Source: Platynereis dumerilii (taxonomy: Eukaryota; Annelida; Polychaeta; Phyllodocida; Nereididae). Taken from it: 64,000 bases of DNA. Under the pieces are notes generated by a model. The model was not told where the DNA came from. It saw only the letters and a list, made by a program, of their open reading frames with translations, and searched no databases. The position numbers and the translations under genes were made by a program. The stretch covers positions 822,595 to 886,594 of the forward strand of contig JAPTHN010000113.1 in NCBI GenBank assembly GCA_026936325.1. Direction: 5' to 3'. Positions 20,281 through 31,284 of the stretch are shown here, piece by piece; position 1 is the stretch's first letter; the number at the start of each line of letters is the position of its first letter.

Positions 20281-20790
20281 GATCATGAAGATGTTGAGAA
20301 ATCCAAAATGGCTGCAACACAAAATGGCCGCCATTCTTCAATCTCTCACTGTGACCTTAGTATTTGACTTAGAGACATGAAATTTGGTACAGGGATTGGC
20401 CTCTAGGTATCGATCTGGAACATTTGAAGAAATCCAAAATGGCTGCCACATAAAATGGCCGCTTTTCGTATTTCATCCACTGTGACCTTAGTATTTGACT
20501 TGGTACAAGTATTGGGCTCTAGGTATCGATCTGGGACTTCTGGAGAAATCCAAAATGGCTGCCACACAAAATGGCTGCTATTCTTCAATCACTTACTGTG
20601 ACCTTAGTACTTGACTTAGAGACATGAAATTTGGTACAGGTATTGGCTTGTTGGTATTGTGCACAAACATGTAGATAAATTCAAAATGGCTGACAACAAA
20701 TGGCGGCCATTTTGGAATTGCCCACTGTAACTTCATTATTTCACATACAGTTATGAAATTTGGTACAGGTTTGGTACAGGTTATGTCCTT
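20281..20790. repeat. ~131-bp tandem repeat with AAAATGGC(C/T)GCC words, locus 1
   Basis: Four units, each with AATCCAAAATGGCTGCCACA, then CACTGTGACCTTAGTATTTG, then ATGAAATTTGGTACAGGTAT. Spacings are about 131, 116 (a unit lacking ~15 bp) and 131. The same monomer family appears at 41400-41566, 45730-46040, 49220-49415, 52207-52500 and 53560-53780. Confidence 0.85.
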
Positions 20791-20839
20791 TGAGTATTGA
20801 TCAGGTACAATATTCGAGAACTTGTCAATGTATTTGTCA

Positions 20840-21090
20840 TTGTAATTTTCAATATACTTGTCAATGTACTTGTCAATGTACTTGTCAAAGTACTTGTCAA
20901 AGTACTTGTCAAGTTTCTTGTCAAGTTACTTCTGAATTTACTTCTGAATTTATTTTTTAAATTACGTTTTGAAATTACATTTTGAAATTATTCTTTGAAA
21001 TCACTTTTTGAAATTAGTTTTGAAATTACTTTTTGAAATAACTTTTTAAAATTACTTCTGAAATTGCTTTTGAAATAGCTTTTGAAATTA
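20840..21090. repeat. Short minisatellites TACTTGTCAATG and TTACTTTTTGAAA
   Basis: A 12-bp array of TACTTGTCAATG/TACTTGTCAAAG grades into 13-16-bp repeats around GAAATTACTTTTT. Low-complexity, non-coding. Confidence 0.8.
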
Positions 21091-21100
21091 CTGTTGTCAC

Positions 21101-21703
21101 TTCATTTTTTCATTGATCGACCAATATTTCTAGGTGCATTGAGCAGTCGGGGAAATTTCCGGATCGGGCAATGCTTCAATATTGCTCGATATAGCAATTT
21201 GCCCGATCGGGCATGACAATGATTGCAATTGGCCATAAATGCTGGAGAAAATACAATTAAAATCGTTTTACCTGATCAGCAACAACTTTTTTTCACATTG
21301 TCAATGATTCAGGGGGCCAGCAAGGCCTGAAACAAAATGTACCCTAGGCTATTGTAAATATTGGCGCCCGGTGGAATTGATAGTTTTTTGCATTAAAAAC
21401 TTTGGATGAAGTCATATTTTTATCGAAATTTGATAAAAATTGGTTTTATGGTGGGGAGTGCTTTAATTAAATACAGAAAATACTAAAGTATCAATTTTGC
21501 CTTTATAGGCATGTGGTGGCGGGGGGGGGGGGGGGGTTCAGAGGGAATCGGGCAATAATAAGATCTGGGAGTGCAGCTGGGGGGCAACCGCTAGATAGGT
21601 CTATTATCCAAGCCATATCCCAAGCCTTGGATTTTTTTCAACAGCACTGGATGGACATTCGAACTTGGCTGGCACAAAAAAAAAGATAATTGATCATTCG
21701 AGG
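21101..21703. other. Non-coding stretch with a GATCGGGCA palindromic cluster
   Basis: At about 21160-21215, GGATCGGGCAATGC and GCAATTTGCCCGATCGGGCA form overlapping inverted words. A G-run (~17 G) lies near 21524. No ORF of note. Confidence 0.5.
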
Positions 21704-21847
21704 CAGGGGCATATCTAGAAATGGCCTAAGGGGGGCCATAACATGGGGTCAATACGGGACGTCTAGCAGCTTTTCCTATCTCTCCCATGTTAATTTTGGG
21801 CCTGGGGGGAGGTCATGGCCCAATGGCCCCCCCTGAATAGGCTACTG
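21704..21847. mobile_element. 144-bp hAT-type MITE
   Basis: The ends are CAGGGGCATATCTAG and, reversed, CAGTAGCCTATTCAG. The flanks ATTCGAGG (21696-21703) and ATTCGGGG (21848-21855) make an 8-bp target duplication with one change, as hAT elements leave. Confidence 0.8.
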
Positions 21848-22255
21848 ATTCGGGGAACTGTAGCAGCTAACAGCTCCCCCGGTTTATATCAAGGAAGCTG
21901 AGCTCACCCCCCGCCCCCCATTTCAATTACTGTTACATTTCAAATGAATAATTTTGTGCCAAGGGGGGGATCCAGAAAATTCTGGTGGGGGGTCTATCGC
22001 GCTATCGTGTCGCGGAACGCATAGCTTGCGACATAACGCGACTGGGCGCTGATAAAATTAACATGTAAAAATATATAAATTTTGGTCTGGTGGGGGGGAT
22101 GCATCCGCCCCATCCCCCCCCCTGCGTCCGTCCCGGTTCGTACCCAGTTTTGAGGGGGAAAATATCAAGTCCTTCTTGGCTATACAATGTTTAGGATGGA
22201 GTTTCTTTACACTAGAATAATTGATTACATTTTTAAACTATAGATATAGGTGTAC

Positions 22256-22483
22256 CGGACATGCAATTTTTAGGGGGGCGAGCGACATTTGCCTGAATTT
22301 AAAGATTACAATTTATAATGCCATTTCAAATGAAATTGCGTGCGGATCAATAATTTTCAATAGTTTTTATTTAATCATCTGCCCGAATTTTTTAAATCTT
22401 TTTGCCCGAATCTAACCGTTTCCCAAAGTTTTGGGGGCTAACCGCCCCCCCTGCCCCCCCCTCCGGCCGTACCGTACGCCTAT
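22256..22483. mobile_element. Probable MITE, TIR ATAGGYGTACSG
   Basis: The left end is ATAGGTGTACCGGACATGC and the right end reversed is ATAGGCGTACGGTACGGCC, with G-rich subterminal stretches on both sides. No target duplication was seen. Just upstream (21960-22160) are further G/C-run fragments that look like degraded relatives. Confidence 0.5.
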
Positions 22484-22881
22484 GAAGTGTGATATGTTAT
22501 TTTGGGATGTCGCATATGGTCATGATGGTGAAATTAATAGATTATGTGTGTCAGGAATTACATAAACAATTTTCCAACAAGGAAAATTCCAAGCCCCCTC
22601 CCGAACCACTAGTGGTAGCTCCTTAACAGACTTACACATGAAAGTTCAGGGCAAACTATTCATTACTTGTTTGATGCTACTCGTTTGATACAAGATGTAT
22701 TTGAGCCAAAACTAGTGACCACCCTCCCCCAAAAGGCTGGCCTCCCCCTGTAGCGCAGTGGCATAGCCAGAGAAGGGGACAGCTAGGTGCGACAAAATTT
22801 ATTTTCTGTAATTCATCCACAGTCCCACACACTTTTCTGCATTTTGCTTTCATGTACATGAATCATGTGTACCCACTTTCT

Positions 22882-25553
22882 TTCAGAATTTATGACTGGG
22901 GGGTGGGAGTTTTGGCCGAGGGGGTACTAACTTTTCACATGTGTTTCAAGGGGGGGTATTAATTTTTGAAAAGACTTCCAAGGGGGGTAAGAAATTTTTA
23001 CAAAGAAAAAATGTTAAAAAACACGCATAAACTCATTTTATTTGGACTTTTACGTGCAAAAGTCCACGAAATGACGTGAATCTGTACGCGTGGCTGCGTA
23101 AAACAGTATATGGGTGAAGTCATTTTAAACGAGGCCAGCCAGGATTTTGACCTTTAACAGGACATAAAAAATGTTTGGCTAGTAATAAGTTCTTTAAAAT
23201 TCTCTGAGATGCAGAAAACAATTTTGTCTTCATAATAAATCCACTTTTACATGAAATTATGGCTTCATCATTGAAACCAGGGACTGCAAACTCTCAAAAT
23301 GGTCCATTTTTGGGGGTGTCAAACGTCACATTTTCAAACAGTGTTACTTTGACAGCTGATGGCAAGCAACTGAAGTAAGTTATGCTCAGTTTTTAAAATT
23401 TTAATGACTACCTATATACCTGAACTTAAGTTTTTTAATTCCATTTGGTATGTGAAATGTTCTGGGAATATTTCTCGGGCGACTGAAACCTCCCGTCACG
23501 TACATCATAAATGTCAAACATGGTAAATCCAGAAAAAACGTTTTCTAAAAATGGGTTTTTTTCCTATTTAAGTAGCGTTTGGTTGATTTATTTTCCACTG
23601 AATCAAGAAAGTCTATGATAAATAATCACATACCAGTCAGCTTTAAAAGGAATATTCAGCTACAGTTAAATGGTCGCAGTCCAAACATGAGACCTGCAAT
23701 CACTGAAAAAATTCTCACCTACAGGACGGCAAAATTTCAAACCAAAAATGTTGACACACCCAGTAATATTTTTGTGGGTTTGTATGCTGCCAAAATAAGT
23801 ATTCCACAAGATTTATCTGAAATGTTTAAAAGGATAACCTACAGCGCAGCAAAGGCTGTGATACGGAGGATGCAAATTCTGAATGTCAATAATTCTGGGA
23901 TTCTCACCTACAGGACAGATATGATGTAACGCCACTGATGGAGGTGTTCTCATGTGTACAGAAGCATCACATCAATCAAAATTTTTCTGTTTGCTGAGAA
24001 TAATAAGATTTGTTTCTGAAATTGGCCTTTCATGAAGACACAGGACTGTCACACAACAAAATGTGTCATATGTCAAAAAGTATGAAACTGGTACATCATA
24101 ATGGACAGTACATCATTATAGACCAAGAAGTAATTATTGGTCAATTATGATGTACAGATGAATTTTCGTGCTTTCTGATATGAAAAGATTACCAAAGTAG
24201 AGAAAAGTTGTGTTAATTAAATTCCCAGACTTCTGTTGTCCTTGTCATGAGATTTCACATATGCATTTCATTCTTATCTAACAATAACATAGATTCTTTG
24301 GTGTACATCATATTTGACACTCGTAATGTCAAGTATGATGTACAACATAAATCTTAGATATATGACAGTAATCTCTACATTAAATTGAGAATTATAATAT
24401 ATTTTGGCTAGCTTCATTTACTAATACAGTTTATCTCAACAATACAATGTGTTTGATTTCGTTCAGCCAAGATTATTAGGCGTACATCATAATTGACACT
24501 TCATGTAAAATTCTTCTGATTATTTGTATTTTTACTTTTGTTATGAATGAGGATTTTAACAAATCTAATTTACCTTACTTATTCTTTTATATATTTTATG
24601 GAATTTCAGAGAATATAAGTTCTAGCTTGAGTCGGTTATTCATATTCAATGTTTGGTGCATGTGTGTAGCTTCTGGCAACTTATTTTCCTGCTTCTCTTG
24701 GTGAAATTTCTCCTGTGTGTTATATTAGGGGGGATTAACATTTGACACTTGTTTGTTTTTATTGAAATGTTTATAATTGCATATACTGGTAAAGTTTATT
24801 AATACACAATTTGACATAATTTTTTTAACTTGGTCAATTATGATGTACGTTTGACAGAATTCTCACTTACAGGACTACGTCAAATATGATGTAACGCTAA
24901 AAATATGCCTATATCTTTTACACAACAGGTTAGATGGCTTGGATTTTACCATTCTCTCATACATTCTGTGTGTTTTTACATTTTAATCCGAAAATTTACT
25001 GAGTATTCCTATGTACTTTATTTTGACACAACATCGAAGAAGCAAAATTGATGAACATATATTTTTGTTCCGTCAATGTGTGTATTTCAAAGCAAAATGG
25101 TAATTTGTCAGCTAAAATTGTTTTAAATGATCATCTATACCTGGAACAATGATTATATGATCAATGTTTGCTATTATCAACAATAGGGATTAAATAAAGT
25201 GGAGTCAACCAAAATTTCTCACCTACGTGACGACATAGACTCTCCTCAGTAAAATTCCATTTGGGCAGTGTCAGTGTAACTTAAGGTCATAAAAAGTATA
25301 TTTCATAAAAATTAAGACTATGGAGCACAGGCTGGATAAGGAAAACATTCTAAAACATGCATTTTAAAATTTACCCTTATGTGACACTTTTGGCCTCATT
25401 TAAAATGACTTCACCCATATATATGTGTGTATTGCTTTGTATGTCGAGGGGGGGGGGTACTAAAAATCCGCATGAAACTCAAGGGGGGGGGTATCAATTT
25501 TTGACAGGAAGTTCCAGCAAAACTCCCATCCCCCCCCAGTCATAAATTCTGAA
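22882..25553. mobile_element. 2.67 kb TIR element with clustered 16-mer motif
   Basis: The left end TTCAGAATTTATGACTGGGG pairs with the right end CATAAATTCTGAA. G-runs follow on each side, and TATGGGTGAAGTCATTTTAAA (first 20: TATGGGTGAAGTCATTTTAA, near 23111) pairs with TTAAAATGACTTCACCCATA near 25395, so the inverted arms span roughly 165-270 bp. No target duplication was recognised. The inside is single-copy-looking apart from at least nine copies of a GTACATCATAATTGAC-like word and four of CTCACCTACAGGAC. No known transposase was recognised. Confidence 0.7.
23259..23929 (+). CDS. Possible two-exon ORF, function unknown, inside the TIR element
   Basis: ATG at 23259 opens MASSLKPGTANSQNGPFLGV and runs to CTGAA|GTAAGT (exon end 23374). 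A downstream open frame 23608-23929 can be joined in frame at TTTTCCACTGAATCAAG|AA, giving about 145 residues ending NNSGILTYRTDMM. The peptide ILTYRT appears twice because the DNA motif CTCACCTACAGGAC is repeated. No domain was recognised. The evidence is only an open frame plus plausible splice sites. The repeated DNA motif inside the frame argues that the DNA, not a protein, may be what is conserved. Confidence 0.2.
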
Positions 25554-26455
25554 CGGTCCCTTATTCTTCAATTAAACTGAAAAATTGCTGGTGTGTTTCA
25601 AGCTTCATTTGGAGTCAGATTTTGTCTGACTTTCTGCATTAAATCACACGTGTTTCCGTAACTAAATGTACAGTTTAAAAAAAAAACTTTTCAGGGTATA
25701 ATTTAAAACTTTTACTCCCTTGACTATCCCCCGAAGACTGCATGTTTGCCCTCTAGTAGGCCTCTAGCTGCTCCTCCCTCCCTATGGCCATCTGGCTGTA
25801 CCACGGGGGAGAGGCTGCAGGAAAGGCAACTAGACTACAGTAAAGTGGATATGTACAGGTGATTTATTCTATAAAACGTTTTTATTGACAGAAATGAAGG
25901 TTGCGAATCCCCCAAAAATAAGTCCTCCGTACTGGTGAAGGGGATAAAAAGTACTCCCTTGCCTCCCGCCTCTCAAATCTGCCTATGGAAATTAACAATT
26001 AAGGACTGGGAATCCTCTACCTCAGGGAGAGACTTTTTGGCCAGCCATGAATGAAGTCATTGACCCCTGGTCCTGGATTACCTTGCCTGACAGGGCTTGA
26101 TAGATCATCCTATAACTTTATATATCACCTGGTTGGTTGTGAATATCACTGTTTACAGTCAAAATATCAGGGTCTATGATATTGTAAAAAATACCACCTT
26201 TCAAGGACGATATCTTTTAACAATGGTTATGACATCACCAGCATTTCAGTTGCCTGATGATGTCACAAACCAAACAAGGGCCAGAATAATGGGATTGTGA
26301 CGTCATGTCCATTGTTGCTTCATGGTGACGTCACATTTTTGTAATGGTAGAAAATAGTCCCTCTTTATAACTGAAAATTTGAGGTAAAACCAGGTGATAA
26401 AAACAAAACAACCACGCGTCAGGGCACTTCGTACAATATGGTGACACCCTATAAG
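25554..26455. other. Non-coding stretch, no feature recognised
   Basis: AT-rich to mixed sequence. Two TGACGTCA-like words lie near 26299 and 26327. No exon or element end is supportable. Confidence 0.4.
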
Positions 26456-26660
26456 TCCGAGGGCCCGCCAAATCGCGGGCCCGCGAGTCCGAGGGCCCGT
26501 GAGTCCGAGGGCCCGTCTCTCCGAAGGTCCGCCACTCCGAGGTGCCCTCAGGGCACCTTCAGTCTGAGGTGCCCCTAGGGCACCGCTTACGATCGTCGCT
26601 AAAGGCCCGCTATTCCGAGGGCCCGCCAGTCCGAATCCGAAGTGCCCTGAGGGCACCACC
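26456..26660. repeat. GC-rich short repeat cluster, GGGCCCGCCAGTCCGA type
   Basis: Repeated GAGGGCCCGYSAGTCCGA words alternate with GTGCCCTSAGGGCACC palindromes. A nearby flank reads CGTACAATATGGTGACA. A second cluster in the opposite direction lies at 32642-32965 and also abuts GTACAATAT. GC content is far above the surroundings. Confidence 0.8.
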
Positions 26661-26699
26661 ACGCTGTGTCAGGGGAGATGGACGATGCCCTTGGGGGAT

Positions 26700-27480
26700 A
26701 GTCTGTATGGAGCTGTGTCATTGGCCAATATCTATCTATCTACACTCTAAAAACTAAAGTTCTATTAAGATACCAGAATTGGTATATAAGCTTGTCCCGT
26801 ATTTTGAACACCTTTTGATTTGTTAAAAACATAAATAATTGGTATTTTCAAAAAACCAGTTGCATTTGTACAAGAAAATATCAGTATTGGTTTTTTGCTT
26901 TATTTGCAGAATGTCAGTAGTGGAATATTCATGTTGCAGATACTGTAATTCCGTCTAAGAAGTATGTATGCATACATCTGCATTAGACGACTGAGATCAG
27001 CTGCAGCCAGAACATCCGGCATGTCCCAATCTTTTGTACCTTTGAGTATCAGACTCTATAACAAACAGTGACCCTCAAATTGACAATTTAGATTTCTGTA
27101 TTTCCATTCCATTTATTTATTCATTTCATGCTTGTGATACTTGTACAAGGAATTTCCCACCAGGGATATTAAAAATTTCCTTATCCTTGTCCTTTATACA
27201 TTAGAACAACCCAGCAGGTTTTTTATTTCTTGCCATTTGAAATCATGGGGATTTGTCATCAATTTCAAATTAAACCCCATCCTGCACTTACAACAACCAT
27301 TATATTACTACAAATATCAAAATAGATTCTCCTATTATGCCTCCGTAGGTATTTTATAAGTCCTTTCCTAAAATTTTGGGGTGTGAATAATGGTCATACT
27401 GGTACCCAATTGGAGGTTTTTTGATATCATTTCATAGAAACTGTAGAAATTTCTTAATACCAATATAAATTGTAGGTAAC
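26700..27480. other. Non-coding stretch, no feature recognised
   Basis: AT-rich single-copy-looking sequence. No motif, exon or repeat boundary was seen. Confidence 0.4.
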
Positions 27481-27760
27481 TGCAGGTAATTGCAGGTAAC
27501 TGCCAGGTAGCCAGTTCAGGAAGCTATCTTCCAAAGTTTCTAGTAGCTGCCAGGTAACTGCCAGGTAGCCAATTCAAGTAGCTAACTTCCACTGAGTTGG
27601 CCCCGTCACCGGCCAACTTTTCGGAGGGTTGGATTCCGGCCCCGTCACCAGCCGGAAATGGGAAGAGTTCCAAGTAGCTGTCAGGTAACTGCCAGGTAGC
27701 CAGTGCAAGTTGCTATCTTCCCAAAGTTTTAAGGAGCTGCCAGGTAACTCCCAAGTAACC
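27475..27760. repeat. Imperfect repeat around ACTGCCAGGTAGCCA
   Basis: ACTGCCAGGTAGCCA recurs near 27499, 27557 and 27688, with AGCTGCCAGGTAACT and AGCTATCTTCCAAAGTTT between. Two GGCCCCGTCACCRGCC words lie in the centre. Non-coding. Confidence 0.7.
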
Positions 27761-27974
27761 AGCTTCAGGTAAAAGGGGAACAGAAAAAATTTATGCCGAA
27801 GGAAGTTGCAGGAATTTCGAGAAATCAAGGTTTTATTTAAGAAATCCTACATATTCAATTATAACTGTAGAATTCTGGAACCCTCTCCCACTTAAGATCA
27901 CCAGCTGCCCAAGTCCAGATGCCTTCTCCAATTAAATAGTGTCATAAACCATATATCAAAGATATTAAGGAACT

Positions 27975-28620
27975 TTTTTGTTCCTGGGGCACTTTTTGTT
28001 CAACAGGCATTCTTGTGTTCCTTAGGGCACTTTTTTGGTCCTTCTGGGCACTTTAGTGTTTTTCATGGAATTTTTGTCTGCCACTCTTTCCTCCTCAGGG
28101 CACCCTCTTGATTCTCAGGGAACCCTCTTTATTCCTCAGGGTGCTTATATGTGTTCCTCGGGGCACCTTTGTGTTCCTCAGGGCACCTTTGTGTGCCTTA
28201 AGGCACCTTTGTGTTCCTCAGGGCTTCTTTGTATTCCTCAGGGCATTTATGCATTCCTCAGGGCATCTTTAGGTTCCTAAGGGCAGGGCCGTATTAGCGC
28301 ATCTCTGGGCCCGGGGCAAACTGTTTCTAATGGGCCCCCTTGCGCACCAAAAACGCTCTAAATTGAAAAGTACATTCATGCGCCAGTTACCCGACACACT
28401 TTCTTTACTGTCGCAACTCTTTTCAGCTTCTTCATGGGCCCCCCTGAGGTCATGGGCCCCCCTGAGGTCATGGGCCCGGGGCAACTGCCCCGTTTGCCCA
28501 TAGGTTAATACAGCCCTGCCTAAGGGCGCCTTTGTCTTCCTCAGGGCACCTTTTTCCTCAGTGCACATTTTTGTTCTTCAGTGCACTTTTTTTGTTAATT
28601 CCTCAGGGCCATGTTTGCAT
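27975..28620. repeat. 20-bp minisatellite CTCAGGGCACCTTTGTGTTC, left part
   Basis: A diverged edge (GGGCACTTTTTTGGTCCTTC) leads to regular ~20-21-bp units. The array is interrupted by the MITE at 28284-28518, and a diverged part at 28800-28977 leads to the larger element at 28978. Confidence 0.9.
28284..28518. mobile_element. 235-bp hAT-type MITE in the minisatellite
   Basis: The ends are CAGGGCCGTATTAGCGC and, reversed, CAGGGCTGTATTAACC. The flanking CCTAAGGG at 28276-28283 and 28519-28526 is a perfect 8-bp target duplication. The inside holds two adjacent copies of CATGGGCCCCCCTGAGGT. Confidence 0.92.
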
Positions 28621-28977
28621 GTTTGTGAAAATGACGTAGAATTGCATGGTAAAAAATATTGTCACAACTTTGGAAGTAATTAATGCAATACCAAAGATAT
28701 GACAGTACATGCACTGTGGAAATGTTACACAATGATGTTAAAAAAAACACACATTGTTGTGACAACGTAATTTCTAAATGCATGACTACCAGACAAGCCC
28801 TCCACCAATTAGCTCTCAGGGCACCCTCTTGTTCCTGAAGACATTTTGTGCTCCTCGGCGCACTTTTTGTCCGCTTGGGACACTCTTGTGTTCCTTAAAG
28901 CTCTATTATGTTGTTATGCAGGATACTCTCCTTGGGGAACTTTTTGGTTTCTTGGCGCACTTTTGTTTGTTCCTCAG

Positions 28978-31284
28978 CACTGTACCCAACCGGAAGTCAA
29001 TCGGGAGCGTAACTGCAGTTACGCTCCCAAAACGTCCACCATGATTGATGTCGATTCAGAAGTGTACATGCAGTTTTCTCAGCCCGTAGAACCAGTTGGA
29101 GATGCCTGTGTGACTCTCAATGTTCAATGTACATGTTTGAGTTGTCCTGACATCAATAACTTGCCAGCTTCTGCCTGTAATTCTACGAAATTGCATTTGA
29201 AGTCAAGGCCGTTGGGAGCGTAACTCAAATTTTTAGGAGCGTAACTCTAAATTGTGAATTTCGCTTAGGAGAGTAACTCAATGAAACAAATGCTTTGTTG
29301 GCTGAGAAATGCCTAAATATTTACCTTCAACCAGCTACATTCCAATATAGTGGACATCATAGGCTCATTACACACTGGATTTACATTTTAATTCATGTGA
29401 AAGACTCGTGTGAAGAAAAAGGCCACCATAAACAAAGCTGAGACTAGGAGGACCCTGAGTAAGTGGGTATCTTGGTTTTAGCAACTGCTGCAACAGGATA
29501 ATTTGCAGCTTTAGCCAGTTTGGCTGCAGTTTATTACAAAATTCTTATTAATAGCTAAATCAACTTTTAAAAAAAGGTTAAGGATTTTATTATGCTCTAA
29601 TTACTGTTTGATTCTTTGACTTGACTCTACTCATTAGCTGATAACAAGGTGTGAGTCCGTGTGATGGCTTGAAGATCCCAGTAGACGACCTTTTATGTAG
29701 TCAGTGGCATAGATAGTAGGTAGGTACATTATGATAGGTAGACAGATAGATAGGTAGATATGCTGTTACCTGGGCATTTCAAATTCAAGCAGCATTCATA
29801 GTATCATCCACCTTACTCTCCTGAGGCTGAATAATTGAAGTCAAGATGACATGTGCTGTTGTTACATAGTTTTATACTAATCACAGGTTTTATAGCGAGC
29901 TGAAGTGTGCTTTGAGATTCAATGCACTGTCTCAGTCATATGTGTCTGGTGAATGGAATGCCAGGAGTCTTCACTTATATTTTGCATCAATAAGATGAGG
30001 ATCATTACAGTCAGGAAATGTGATGCAAAACTAGAGGACTCTTTCACTGTTAAAATAGCAATCAAACAGCCTCTATGTTTCCAATGTTGAATGTAGAGAA
30101 GATGGCACTTCATCAGCTTCCATGATTCACGAAGTGCCATTTTCACAGTGCAGCAGTTCACTCTTTTTACACATCAAATTTCCTGAAGTCTTGTAACTTT
30201 TAATTGAATTTATACTTTTACCCCTGTTGTTTGCTATGCCAAATCCGTCCCAAGTAAGCATCATACCTTTTCATATAGTGACAGCTAGGTTAGATATACT
30301 GCAGCACCAGGGCACTGCAGACGGGAAATGTTGCTGATAAACAAGTTGAATATCCATCTCTAGGAGCCCTGATCTTCTGATTTAATCTGTGTAGGCTCAA
30401 AAATTAAAATTAACTTGAATTGCTTCATTGACAAACTGCCTACCTGTTTATTAATACACAAAATCTGCAGGAATGCTACTTCAAATAATTTAATTAGTTT
30501 GTTTAATAACGCCTATGCTGCTGGATATGATATGCACTGAATCATCTGATTAAATCATGACCGGCAGTGGCAAATCATTAAGAACATTTTAAGCCAGTGA
30601 TATCACAAGACCAGGTTGAAAGAAATTTTGGAAACAATTTGGGCCGCTAATCCGCAAAGATCTATATAATAAGCAATGGAAGGCATGTGCACTGTGCAGG
30701 GCCACAGCCTATTATAGGTCTAATTTTCATTTCAGTAAAATATGTGATAATCTTTCATTGCAATTAATTGGATGGATTGGGATACTTTCCCAAAGATGTC
30801 ATTGATAGCTATTGGGAAGTTTCTCCTGCTGCAAGGGCAATTAGGCCCTAATAAAGCATTTTCACATTGCAATTCATGATTGTCTGACACCAATGAATGA
30901 AAACTACTTCTCTGTACTTCCTGACAACTAATATACTGCTCTAGAATACTGTTACACCCCTTGTTTGCTGTATTTGAAATGACGAGTTACGCTCTCAAAA
31001 TTTTGAGTTACGCTCCTAGACATTCTGGAGATCCAGGAGTTACGCTCCCGCCGAGCAAAGCTTTATTTGATATTTTAAAAGTTTTGGGCAGTGTATCAGG
31101 CAAAATCATAACTTCATCATTCCTTTAACTAATCAAATAACCCCATTGCAAACTGCCGTGATCTGGAATGGTTTTGTCACTGAATAACAGCCAGTCAAAG
31201 TTCTGAATCGAGGGGTAAGATGGTGGACGTTTTGGGAGCGTAACTGCAGTTACGCTCCAAATTGATTTCCGGTTGGGTACAGTG
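28978..31284. mobile_element. 2.3 kb non-autonomous TIR element, CACTG ends
   Basis: Both ends read CACTGTACCCAACCGGAA inward, with a ~60-bp TIR continuing to AACGTCCACCAT. CTCAG flanks both sides (28973-28977, 31285-31289), but the host minisatellite contains CTCAG anyway, so the target length is uncertain. Each TIR holds a near-perfect 25-26-bp palindrome centred on CTGCAG (29003-29028; 31234-31258). Further GGAGCGTAACTC words lie inside each end (29217, 29236, 29271; inverted at about 30982, 31009, 31040). CACTG ends recall EnSpm/CACTA or Chapaev-like elements. No transposase was seen. Confidence 0.85.

Larger units (their letters stand above)
19240..21100 (+). mobile_element. Diverged Helitron-like relative (third copy), end unclear
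   Basis: It starts TTCTTTCACCCTAACC after a (TTA)n tract and repeats the layout of copies 1 and 2: a body with TTTTTCAAGGTCA and TTGACCTTGACCTAATTTTT words, then tandem arrays including a 12-mer TACTTGTCAATG (20840-20910) that resembles TACTGGTCCATG. The body sequence is otherwise far diverged. No clear CTRR hairpin end was found. Confidence 0.4.

Noticed and set aside
22882-25553. hAT or CACTA assignment for the 2.67 kb element
   Set aside because: The terminal bases and lack of a visible target duplication do not match either family well enough.
29041-29223. Possible gene (TMIDVDSEVYMQFSQPVEPV frame) in the CACTG element
   Set aside because: It runs into the repeated GAGCGTAACT motifs and has no recognisable domain or splice context.
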